Shown here in pieces: positions 1-7,065 of a DNA stretch of 51,080 nt. The stretch is from UBA2943 sp946534895 (GTDB taxonomy: Bacteria; Bacillota; Clostridia; Christensenellales; Aristaeellaceae). How positions within the stretch are numbered: position 1 is the stretch's first letter; every line of letters begins with the position of its first letter. The position numbers and the translations under genes were made by a program. Under the pieces are notes generated by a model. The model made no database searches. It saw only the letters and a list, made by a program, of their open reading frames with translations, and was not told the origin of the DNA. Where the stretch lies: positions 1 to 51,080 of the forward strand of contig CAMNDE010000015.1 in the NCBI GenBank assembly GCA_946534895.1, in the 5' to 3' direction.

Positions 1-715
1 CAAAATAGGTCATGAGCGAGAAGCTCAGGTACCGGGGCAGGTGCTGGTCCGTGGTCACGGGGTCCCGGGTTTCCGTGCCGGTGTAGAGCCCGTCAATGAT
101 CTCGCGCTGGTCTCTGGGATTGTAGCCGGTTTCCTGATAGCTCTCGGCCCAGTTGGGATACTTGATCACCACCTGGCAGTCCGGGTTCTCCCGGCGTGCC
201 GGCGCGATGATGTCCTCTTCCGTCACCCGGCGCATGAGGTCCAGCCGGTAGGCTTTCCAGCTGCCGTCCGTGATGCCGTGGACCTTGTTGTAGGCGTCGC
301 GCTCACGGATGCAGTCGGCGCAGGTGCAGTCCGTGAAGAAGAAATCGTCCAGCATGAAGCGCCTGAAATGCCGGCCCATGAACGCGCTGACTTCCCGGAG
401 CTTTTCACGCATGCCGGGATCGTTGTAGCAGAAGGTTTCAAACATGCGCGGCTTGGGCTCGGCGCCTTCCGGCGTGGGGATGACGGTGGTCAGACCGCCC
501 TCCACTTCAATGCCGCAGTCGCGCAGCACGCCCTGGATCATCCGGATCTGTTCGGAGGAGGCCATAAGTCCGCGCCAGGGCTCAAGGTATACCTTGTCCA
601 GGCGCAGGTAGCGCTCAAAGAAGGCGAGCTGGTCTTCCAGCTCTTCCCGGGTGATCCGGGCGGCGGCTTTGGCCACAAAATAGGTGGCCAGCCGGAAATT
701 GCGGTAGTTTCCCAT
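1..715 (-). CDS. Partial TIM-barrel, glycosidase-like protein (C-terminus off the left edge)
   Basis: The first 238 residues are visible and the frame stays open to the window edge. The ATG at 715 follows a good Shine-Dalgarno (GGAAGGAGC). The protein begins MGNYRNFRLATYF and has no signal peptide, so it is probably cytoplasmic. An Asp-Asp pair (D123-D124) is followed by a C130-T-C132-x-x-C135 cluster, a layout also present in the DUF4838 protein at the right end of the window. Alternating hydrophobic strands and helices suggest a TIM barrel of the type seen in glycoside hydrolases that act on uncommon sugars. I do not recognise the exact family, so the enzymatic role is an inference. It lies 46 nt beyond the terminator of the DUF1292 gene, with little room for its own promoter. 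Confidence 0.6.
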   Translation of the reverse strand, partial: MGNYRNFRLATYFVAKAAARITREELEDQLAFFERYLRLDKVYLEPWRGLMASSEQIRMIQGVLRDCGIEVEGGLTTVIPTPEGAEPKPRMFETFCYNDPGMREKLREVSAFMGRHFRRFMLDDFFFTDCTCADCIRERDAYNKVHGITDGSWKAYRLDLMRRVTEEDIIAPARRENPDCQVVIKYPNWAESYQETGYNPRDQREIIDGLYTGTETRDPVTTDQHLPRYLSFSLMTYF

Positions 716-760
716 GAAGAGCTCCTTCCTGCCGCCGGCGGGAACCGGGCGGCGTCCATA

Positions 761-793
761 CAGAAGAAAAGCCGCAACGGTAATGCTGCGGCT
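761..793 (-). terminator. Intrinsic terminator after the DUF1292 gene
   Basis: A 7-bp stem (770-776 with 787-793, AGCCGCA/TGCGGCT) with a 10-nt loop is followed on the minus strand by TTTTCTTCT. It begins only a few bases after the DUF1292 stop codon. Because the next minus-strand gene starts 46 nt further on, it may attenuate rather than fully stop transcription. Confidence 0.75.
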
Positions 794-799
794 CTTGGA

Positions 800-1129
800 T
801 CATTCTTCTTCGGTTTCGGGATTGTTCAGTTCATCCAGATACTGGGTGGCCACTTCCAGAAGCTTGCCTTCCAGATCGTCATCATCCACGGGAATGAACT
901 CTTCCATTTCTTCACCGTTCTCATCGGTGAATTCGCGGACCTTCATGACGAAGCAGTCCACTTCCAGGGGCTCGTCGGTCTCTTCTTCTTCCTCTTCTTC
1001 GTTGACTACGGCCAGAAGCACATACTCTTCACCGTTGTAGAAAAAATAGTCCAGAACCTCGGTCAGAATCGGATTGTCCTCATCGTCGTAGATCTCAATC
1101 AGATCGCGCTCCATGTCCTGATTATCCAT
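800..1129 (-). CDS. DUF1292 family acidic protein
   Basis: This is a 109-residue, strongly acidic soluble protein beginning MDNQDMERDLIEIYDDEDN. The opening 'I-x-x-x-D-E-D', then 'YFFYNGEEYVLL', a run of seven glutamates near residue 44 and 'FVMKV' fit the DUF1292 family, whose members are about 90-110 residues in Bacillota and of unknown function. The ATG at 1129 is chosen over the longer upstream frame because AAGGAGG lies 9-10 nt before it, the family starts here, and a sigma-A promoter sits just upstream. In many Clostridia DUF1292 lies next to ruvX/yqgF and alaS; here it is isolated and divergent from a MATE exporter. Confidence 0.85.
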   Translation of the reverse strand: MDNQDMERDLIEIYDDEDNPILTEVLDYFFYNGEEYVLLAVVNEEEEEEETDEPLEVDCFVMKVREFTDENGEEMEEFIPVDDDDLEGKLLEVATQYLDELNNPETEEE

Positions 1130-1162
1130 GCGTGCGGTACCTCCTTCCTTCGTTGCGCCGAC

Positions 1163-1191
1163 ATTATACATGAAGCCATTCCCTTTGGCAA
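1163..1191 (-). promoter_or_regulatory. Sigma-A promoter of the DUF1292 gene
   Basis: On the minus strand -35 TTGCCA (1186-1191) and -10 TATAAT (1163-1168) are separated by 17 nt. Transcription would start near 1156, about 27 nt before the DUF1292 ATG. It is back to back with the MATE promoter. Confidence 0.8.
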
Positions 1192-1201
1192 TGCCCGGAT
1201 A

Positions 1202-1230
1202 TGGACGCAGACGGCCGCTTGTGTTAAGAT
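1202..1230 (+). promoter_or_regulatory. Probable sigma-A promoter of the MATE gene
   Basis: TGGACG (1202-1207) and TAAGAT (1225-1230) are 17 nt apart. The start would be near 1237, which leaves only about 14-17 nt before the ATGs at 1251 and 1254 but a normal leader for the TTG at 1278. This supports the later start. Confidence 0.5.
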
Positions 1231-1277
1231 GGCGCATGCAGCATGTCTGCATGATGGAAACGGAGGATGAACAGGTC

Positions 1278-2633
1278 TTGGATAAGAGCAGCAACCGCCT
1301 TCTTACGGGCAGCATTCCCGGTACCGTTGTCCGGTTCGCGCTGCCTTTCCTGCTGGCGAGCTTTCTGCAGTCCGTATACGGCGCTGTGGACCTTCTGGTG
1401 GTCGGCCAGTACGGAAGCGCACCGGCGGTATCGGCAGTATCGGTGGGATCCCAGCTGATGGTCATAGCCACAGCCTTTGCCATGGGCATATCCATGGGCG
1501 GCACGGTGCGCATCGGGCGGAGAATCGGTGAGGGCAGCATGGAAGGCGCCGGCACGGCCGTGGGCAACACGGGCACGCTGTTCCTGCTCCTGGCGGTGAT
1601 ATTGACGCCGCTGATGCTTCTCTTCGGGAATACGCTGATCCGGTTCATGCAGACGCCGCCGGAGGCCGTGGAGGACTGCCGGGCGTATGTGCGCATATGC
1701 TCACTTGGACTTCCGTTCATTATCGGATATAATGCCGTGAGCGCCATTTACCGCGGCGTGGGCGATTCCAGAACGCCGCTGCTGTTCATATCCATCGCCT
1801 GCGTCGTGAACATTGTGCTGGACTTTACGCTGGTGGGGCATTTCGGCATGGGCGCTTCCGGCGCCGCGATTGCCACCGTGGCGGCCCAGGCGGTATCGCT
1901 TGTGTTCGGACTCTGGCATCTCATGCACAGAGGCGTGGGCTTTCCTGTGCGCCGTGACATGTTCCGGCCGCGGGCGGAAGAAATGCGCCATATCCTGAAG
2001 GTCGGCCTGCCGCTGTCGTTTCAGGACGTGCTGGTGCACATCTCCTTCATGGCGATCACGGCCATGATCAATACGCTGGGCGTCACGGCCAGTGCCGCGG
2101 TGGGCGTGGCGGAAAAGCTGATGAGCTTTGCCTTCCTGATCCCGGGTGCCTTTTCCTCGGCTGTGGCCACCATGGTGGCCCAGAATCTCGGGGCCGGACA
2201 GCAGAAGCGTGCCGTGCAGGCCACAGGCTGGGGCATCGGATACTCGCTTGTCTGCGGGAGCGTGGTGGCACTTCTGTGCTGGGTGGTGCCCGAATCCCTG
2301 GCCTCGGTGTTCTCCAGGGACCATGACGTGGTCGCGGCGTGCGCGGGATACATCGGGACCTACAGCCTGGACTGCATCCTTACAGCGTTTGTGTTCAATA
2401 TCAATGCGTATCTCAACGGCAGGGGCGAATCCATGGTCTGCTTTTTCCACTCCATGGTGGCCACCTTCCTGGTCAGGATACCGTTGACCTATTTCATGCT
2501 TTCCCTGTCTTCGGACTCGCTGGCGCCCATGGGCATTGCGGCGCCTGCCGCGTCCATGGCGTCGATTCTGATCTGCGCGGTCTATCTGCGCATGAAAGGC
2601 CGGAAGGACAGCAAACAGGGAAAAGCAGCTTGA
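1278..2633 (+). CDS. MATE family multidrug/Na+ antiporter
   Basis: This is a roughly 451-residue integral membrane protein with about 12 hydrophobic segments. The N-terminus 'LLTGSIPGTVVRFALPFLL' and the repeated 'VGQYGSAPAVSAVSVG' pattern are typical of MATE exporters, which expel cationic drugs or metabolites in exchange for Na+ or H+. Family length is normally 440-460. Two ATGs (1251, 1254) open the same frame but have no Shine-Dalgarno; the TTG at 1278 has GGAGG at 1262-1266 and gives the usual short N-terminus, so I prefer it. Substrate cannot be told from sequence. It is followed after 51 nt by a GT4 glycosyltransferase, probably co-transcribed. Confidence 0.9.
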   Translation: MDKSSNRLLTGSIPGTVVRFALPFLLASFLQSVYGAVDLLVVGQYGSAPAVSAVSVGSQLMVIATAFAMGISMGGTVRIGRRIGEGSMEGAGTAVGNTGTLFLLLAVILTPLMLLFGNTLIRFMQTPPEAVEDCRAYVRICSLGLPFIIGYNAVSAIYRGVGDSRTPLLFISIACVVNIVLDFTLVGHFGMGASGAAIATVAAQAVSLVFGLWHLMHRGVGFPVRRDMFRPRAEEMRHILKVGLPLSFQDVLVHISFMAITAMINTLGVTASAAVGVAEKLMSFAFLIPGAFSSAVATMVAQNLGAGQQKRAVQATGWGIGYSLVCGSVVALLCWVVPESLASVFSRDHDVVAACAGYIGTYSLDCILTAFVFNINAYLNGRGESMVCFFHSMVATFLVRIPLTYFMLSLSSDSLAPMGIAAPAASMASILICAVYLRMKGRKDSKQGKAA

Positions 2634-2684
2634 CCCCCGAAGCGGCGTATGGCCGTATGGGCATATGTACAGGAGGATCGATAT

Positions 2685-3833
2685 ATGGTAATCGGACAGT
2701 TTGTGGATACCTATCCGCCGCAGGTGGACGGGGTGGGCCGTGTCACTCAGGCGTACTGCCAGACGCTTGGGAAGATGGGCCATGAAGTCTACTATATTGC
2801 TCCGAACAACAGGGATGTGGAGAGGCCCGAGGACTTCCGCGTGATTCTTTCGGCAAGCCTGAAGGTGCCGGGCGAGCTTTTCCGTATGGGCCTTCCGGGA
2901 CTGGACCCGTTCTTCCAGAAAAAGCTCCATGAGATCAGCTTTGACATCGTGCATGCGCAGTCGCCGTTCCTGGCCGGGCATGAAGCGCATGCCATCGCAA
3001 AAAAACGGGATATTCCGCTGGTGTCCACCTTCCATTCCAAGTATTACGATGATGTGCTGATCAAGACCAAGTCCAGGTTCCTGGCCGAGAGCGTCACGAA
3101 AAAGCTGGTGCATTTCTATGACAGCTGCGACGGCGTGTGGACGGTGAACAACGCCACAGCCCAGGTGCTGCACGACTACGGATACCGCGGCAAGATCCTG
3201 ATCATGGAAAACGGCACCAATCATGAGGAGCCCAGCGAGGAGGGCCGGCAGCGCCTGATGGAGCGCGTGACGCTTCAGGAGCATGTGCCGGTGCTGCTGT
3301 TTGTGGGCCAGCATAACTACAAGAAAAACCTGCACGGCATCCTCGGCGCCTGCCGTATGCTGAAGGAGCGCGGCCTGCCCTTCCAGCTGCTGACCGCCGG
3401 GGACGGCCCGGACTATGACGCCATTGTCCGGGAAGCGGAGAGCCTGGGCATCCGGGATCAGGTGCAGTTCCTGGGATTCATGCGTGACCGCGAAGAACTC
3501 ATGGCGCTGTATCACCTGGCAGACCTGCTGGTGTTCCCGTCACTGTATGACAACGCACCCATGGTCCTGCGCGAAGCCGCGGTCATGGGCACGCCTGGCC
3601 TGGTGGTGAAGGACTCCTGCTCCGCCGAGGGCGTGATCGACGGGTACAACGGGTTTATTTCCCCGGACGAATCGGCGGAAAGCATCTGCGAAACCATTGT
3701 GCGCGCACTGCCGGATGTGAAGTCCGTGGGTGAGCAGGCCATGCATACCATTCCCAAGAGCTGGGATACGATCATGGAGCGCGTGGTGGAAGAGTATGAG
3801 CGCCTGATCGACTGCCATACAGGCGGCAACTGA
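2685..3833 (+). CDS. GT4-family glycosyltransferase
   Basis: This is a 382-residue soluble or peripheral protein with a GT-B fold. The N-terminal 'VIGQFVDTYPPQVDGVGRV' is the acceptor-domain opening found in diacylglycerol glucosyltransferases and related enzymes. The C-terminal domain (about 190-380) carries 'LLFVGQHNYKKN', 'LLTAGDGPDYD' and 'FPSLYDNAPMVLREA', the nucleotide-sugar binding region with the family's late glutamate. Such enzymes transfer a sugar from a nucleotide donor to a lipid or sugar acceptor at the membrane. The ATG at 2685 has AGGAGG eight nucleotides upstream, so it is preferred to the in-frame start at 2649. The acceptor is not known; a glycolipid is likely from the N-terminal resemblance. 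Confidence 0.88.
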   Translation: MVIGQFVDTYPPQVDGVGRVTQAYCQTLGKMGHEVYYIAPNNRDVERPEDFRVILSASLKVPGELFRMGLPGLDPFFQKKLHEISFDIVHAQSPFLAGHEAHAIAKKRDIPLVSTFHSKYYDDVLIKTKSRFLAESVTKKLVHFYDSCDGVWTVNNATAQVLHDYGYRGKILIMENGTNHEEPSEEGRQRLMERVTLQEHVPVLLFVGQHNYKKNLHGILGACRMLKERGLPFQLLTAGDGPDYDAIVREAESLGIRDQVQFLGFMRDREELMALYHLADLLVFPSLYDNAPMVLREAAVMGTPGLVVKDSCSAEGVIDGYNGFISPDESAESICETIVRALPDVKSVGEQAMHTIPKSWDTIMERVVEEYERLIDCHTGGN

Positions 3834-3844
3834 AAGGACAGGGT

Positions 3845-5608
3845 ATGACAGAAGCACAGAGAGTGCATGGAAATCTGGAGGGCATCCGGGACTCCATCAT
3901 CGCGCAGCTCGCGGAACTTTATCAGTATGAAATGGATGAGGACCGGTTCCTGCCCAGGGATCTTATGAAGATCCTGGCAAGGTTCACAGGCATGCTCAAC
4001 CGCGAGATCGCGCTGTACATCACGCGGGACGGGGAGATCGTGGACGTGTGCGTGGGCACGGACCGGGACGTGGAGCTCAGGGACTTTTCCCTGCGCCGCA
4101 GCCAGTCGCGCCTGAGCTGCGTGCGCTGCGTCCATACGCATCCCGGCGGTGACGGGCGTCTGAGCGAGGTGGACCTGAGCGCGCTCAAGTCCTTCCGCTA
4201 TGACAGCATGGTGGCTGTGGGCGTGAAAAATGGCGAACCCGTGACGGTGCAGGCCAGCTTCCTCGTGGGCGAGGGAGAGATCATGCTCGCCGGCCCGGTG
4301 ATGTGGTATAAGCTGCCGGAAGACGCGTGGATGCAGCAGATCCTGGAAAGCGATGCCCTGGTGGGCAGAGCCCAGGACAAAACCAGCGAGGGCCCGGAGC
4401 GCGCCGTGCTCATGGGCATTGAGAGTCAGGAATCCCTGCGGGAGCTGCGCAAGCTGGCCCAGACAGCCGGCGCCGTGGTGGTGCAGATGTTTCTGCAGAA
4501 GCGGGACAAGCCGGACACAGCCACGTTCATCGGCCGCGGCCGCGCGGAGGAACTGGCACTGCAGTGCCAGGCGCTGGAGGCGGACCTGGTCATCTTTGAT
4601 GAGGAACTCAGCGGGATTCAGGTGCGGAATCTGGAACAGATGCTCCGGGTGCGCGTCATTGACCGCACTACCCTGATCCTGGACATATTCGCCCAGCGCG
4701 CCAGCAGCAGTGAAGGCAAGCTGCAGGTGGAGCTGGCCCAGCTGGAATACCAGAGCGCAAGACTGCTCGGCATGGGTACGGTGCTTTCGCGTCTCGGCGG
4801 CGGCATCGGCACCCGCGGACCGGGTGAATCGAAACTGGAAATGAACCGCCGCCGGATCCGGGAGCGCATGACGGAACTGCGCAGGCGCCTGGACGAGGTG
4901 GAGCGCCAGCGGGATATCCGCCGGAAGCAGCGCGTGCGCCGGGAAATCCCGGTGGTGGCGCTGGTGGGCTATACCAATGCGGGTAAGTCCACGCTGCTCA
5001 ATCATCTGACGGACTCACAGGTGCTTGCCGAGGACAAGCTGTTCGCCACACTGGACGCGGTTTCGCGCCGGGTGGAGGACGGAAAGGGACAGCCGTTCCT
5101 GCTCGTGGACACGGTGGGATTCATCCGCAAGCTGCCGCATACCCTGGTCAAGGCCTTCCGTTCCACCCTGGAGGAGGCCGCCGCGGCGGACGTGCTGGTG
5201 CTGGTGCATGACGGCTCATCCCCGGATGTGCTGGAGCAGAAGGACACCGTGGAGGAAGTGCTCGCGGAGCTCGGCGCGGTGGAGCAGCCGAGACTGCATG
5301 TGATCAACAAGTGCGACCTTATTGAGGACATGCCCATCATCCCCGGCGGGATTCCGATTTCCGCCAAGGCCGGGACAGGCCTTGAGACCATGCTGGAGGA
5401 AGTCCGGAAGCTTCTGCGGCAGGGCAGTGAGGAAATAAAAGTGTTTGTGCCCTTTGCCGAGTACGGAAAGCTGTCGAGGCTCAGGAAATTGGGTCGCGTG
5501 CTCTCGGAGAATTATACGGACGAGGGCAGCGAGGTGAGCATGGTGGTGTCCGCCGGGGAAACAGAGCGCATAGGCGCGCAGCTCGGCCTCAGGGTGCAGA
5601 AGGCGTGA
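3845..5608 (+). CDS. hflX: Ribosome-associated GTPase HflX with an N-terminal JAMM-like domain
   Basis: This is a 587-residue protein. Residues from about 195 onward are a complete HflX: the nucleotide-binding N-domain ('FIGRGRAEELALQCQ'), the glycine-rich linker ('RLGGGIGTRGPGESKLE') and the G domain with G1 GYTNAGKST (375-383), G3 DTVGF, G4 NKCD and G5 SAKAG. HflX binds stalled ribosomes or 50S subunits and splits them after stress. Bacterial HflX is usually about 420 residues; the extra N-terminal part contains H97-T-H99-P, S107 and D110 in the JAMM spacing HxHx(7)SxxD, with E54 as a possible catalytic glutamate. This suggests a metalloprotease/deubiquitinase-like (RadC/JAB) fold, which is an inference. 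The gene ends 42 nt before asnA. Confidence 0.92.
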   Translation: MTEAQRVHGNLEGIRDSIIAQLAELYQYEMDEDRFLPRDLMKILARFTGMLNREIALYITRDGEIVDVCVGTDRDVELRDFSLRRSQSRLSCVRCVHTHPGGDGRLSEVDLSALKSFRYDSMVAVGVKNGEPVTVQASFLVGEGEIMLAGPVMWYKLPEDAWMQQILESDALVGRAQDKTSEGPERAVLMGIESQESLRELRKLAQTAGAVVVQMFLQKRDKPDTATFIGRGRAEELALQCQALEADLVIFDEELSGIQVRNLEQMLRVRVIDRTTLILDIFAQRASSSEGKLQVELAQLEYQSARLLGMGTVLSRLGGGIGTRGPGESKLEMNRRRIRERMTELRRRLDEVERQRDIRRKQRVRREIPVVALVGYTNAGKSTLLNHLTDSQVLAEDKLFATLDAVSRRVEDGKGQPFLLVDTVGFIRKLPHTLVKAFRSTLEEAAAADVLVLVHDGSSPDVLEQKDTVEEVLAELGAVEQPRLHVINKCDLIEDMPIIPGGIPISAKAGTGLETMLEEVRKLLRQGSEEIKVFVPFAEYGKLSRLRKLGRVLSENYTDEGSEVSMVVSAGETERIGAQLGLRVQKA

Positions 5609-5650
5609 CATGATTTGATGCGGGCAGATGCCCGGGAAAGGATAAAGCAT

Positions 5651-6655
5651 ATGAATCTGATCATCCCAAGAGACTATAATCCGGTACTCAACCATCGGGA
5701 TACCGAGATTGCCATCAAGCTGGTCAAGGACTTCTTTGAGACGGAACTGGCCCGGGCACTGAATCTGACGCGTGTGTCCGCCCCGATCATGGTGTTCCCG
5801 GAAAGCGGTCTGAACGACAACCTGAACGGCGTGGAGCGTCCCGTGTCCTTTGACGTGCTGGAGACCGGGCGCACGGTGGAGATCGTGCATTCCCTGGCCA
5901 AGTGGAAGCGCCTTGCCCTGAAGAACTACGGGTTCCAGGAAGGCGAGGGCCTGTACACGGACATGAACGCCATCCGGCGTGATGAGGTGACGGACAATAT
6001 CCACTCCATCTTCGTGGACCAGTGGGACTGGGAGCGGATTCTCGGGCCGGATGAGCGCAATGTGGAAACACTGAAGCATATTGTGCGGCAGATCTATCTG
6101 ACCCTGCGCAAGACCGAGGGTTTTGTGTGCGCCAACTATCCGTTCATCAAGCCGGAACTGCCGGATGAGATCACGTTCGTGACCAGCCAGGAACTGGAGG
6201 ACGCGTATCCGGAACTGAGCCCCAAGGAAAGGGAATACCGCGCGGCGCGCAAGTACGGCGCCGTGTTCCTCATGGGCATCGGCGGCAAGCTGCGCAGCGG
6301 CGAGATTCATGACGGGCGCGCACCTGACTATGACGACTGGAACCTGAACGGCGACATTTTCCTGTACGATCCGCTTCTGGACATCGCGCTGGAAATCAGT
6401 TCCATGGGCATCCGCGTGAATCCGGAATCCCTGAGACGCCAGCTGAAGGAGCGCGGATGCGAGGAAAGGGCTGAGCTCCCGTTCCAGAAGGCGCTTCTGA
6501 ACGGCGAACTGCCCCAGACCATCGGCGGCGGCATCGGACAGAGCCGTATGTGCGTATACCTGCTCCGCAAGGCCCACGTGGGCGAAGTGCAGGCTTCCAT
6601 ATGGCCGGATGACGTAGCCGAGGCGTGCCGGAAGGCCAATATCTATCTTCTGTAA
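5651..6655 (+). CDS. asnA: Aspartate-ammonia ligase (AsnA)
   Basis: This is a 334-residue cytoplasmic enzyme that makes asparagine from aspartate, ATP and ammonia. Its length fits the family (about 330). The AsnA landmarks are present: 'LNDNLNGVERPVSFD', 'VHSLAKWKRLAL', 'YTDMNAIRRDE', 'HSIFVDQWDWE', and the C-terminal 'GGGIGQSRMCVYLLRKAHVGEVQ'-type ATP-binding loop resembling class II aminoacyl-tRNA synthetases. The ATG at 5651 has GAAAGGAT eight nucleotides upstream; an in-frame ATG at 5615 would add 12 atypical residues. It follows hflX closely and a strong terminator follows it, so hflX-asnA (with MATE and GT4) may be one transcript. Confidence 0.96.
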   Translation: MNLIIPRDYNPVLNHRDTEIAIKLVKDFFETELARALNLTRVSAPIMVFPESGLNDNLNGVERPVSFDVLETGRTVEIVHSLAKWKRLALKNYGFQEGEGLYTDMNAIRRDEVTDNIHSIFVDQWDWERILGPDERNVETLKHIVRQIYLTLRKTEGFVCANYPFIKPELPDEITFVTSQELEDAYPELSPKEREYRAARKYGAVFLMGIGGKLRSGEIHDGRAPDYDDWNLNGDIFLYDPLLDIALEISSMGIRVNPESLRRQLKERGCEERAELPFQKALLNGELPQTIGGGIGQSRMCVYLLRKAHVGEVQASIWPDDVAEACRKANIYLL

Positions 6656-6662
6656 CGGGTGA

Positions 6663-6691
6663 GGGGAGGCGCACATGTGCTTCCCCTTTTT
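6663..6691 (+). terminator. Intrinsic terminator after asnA
   Basis: A near-perfect 24-nt inverted repeat (6663-6686, GGGGA...TCCCC with two G-U pairs) is followed by five T's and a TTT run. It starts 7 nt after the asnA stop codon. Confidence 0.85.
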
Positions 6692-6709
6692 GTTTCTCCG
6701 GAGCTGGCA

Positions 6710-6952
6710 GTGCCTGGCGAAGGAACGGGAAAGGGAGTGGTGCCCGGAACCCGGGTGAGCGTGGAGTTTGAGGCACGGTACAACGCGAGCGTTCAGGGCG
6801 TGGTGGAAAAGGTGCTGGCCGTCCCGGAAAATGACGGAGCGGAGGAGTCCGAGTACGGCGTGATCATCCGCCTTGACTCTGCGGAAGGCCTGAAATTCGG
6901 ACTGCACGGCACCGCGACGCTTGCCACGGAAAGCGCGGGAGCGGAAGACTGA
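6710..6952 (+). CDS. Small protein resembling the barrel domain of a HlyD-type adaptor; possibly a gene remnant
   Basis: The open frame codes for about 80 residues from a GTG at 6710, which has GGAG six nucleotides upstream. The pattern 'G-TRVSVEFEARYNASVQGVVEKV' then 'YGVIIRLDSAEGLKFGLHGTATL' is that of the beta-barrel/C-terminal part of membrane-fusion proteins (HlyD/YknX), in which a lipoyl and coiled-coil region should precede it. Nothing before it encodes that part, because the asnA terminator lies 19 nt upstream. The frame could be a free-standing domain or the 3' relic of an exporter gene. Codon use (GC-rich third positions) matches real genes nearby. No membrane segment or signal peptide is present. 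Confidence 0.45.
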   Translation: MPGEGTGKGVVPGTRVSVEFEARYNASVQGVVEKVLAVPENDGAEESEYGVIIRLDSAEGLKFGLHGTATLATESAGAED

Positions 6953-6983
6953 AAGAGGCGGGTGTATTTCCGGTGTACGGACC

Positions 6984-7013
6984 GTGACAGGTCACGCCGG
7001 GATAGAGTATAAT
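6984..7013 (+). promoter_or_regulatory. Sigma-A promoter of the hydratase gene
   Basis: GTGACA (6984-6989) and TATAAT (7008-7013) are 18 nt apart, with a predicted start near 7020 and a leader of about 46 nt. Confidence 0.75.
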
Positions 7014-7065
7014 GCCAGTACCCGGAAAGAACCGGGCGCAAGAAACTTACCGGAGGCGGGAAGAC

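Noticed and set aside
1130..1747. N-terminal extension of the DUF1292 frame to 315 codons
   Set aside because: It runs through the MATE gene on the other strand. The real start at 1129 has AAGGAGG and a promoter just upstream.
5216..6907. A 563-codon minus-strand frame opposite hflX and asnA
   Set aside because: It is a shadow of two real genes for the same reason, without a ribosome-binding site or recognisable motifs.
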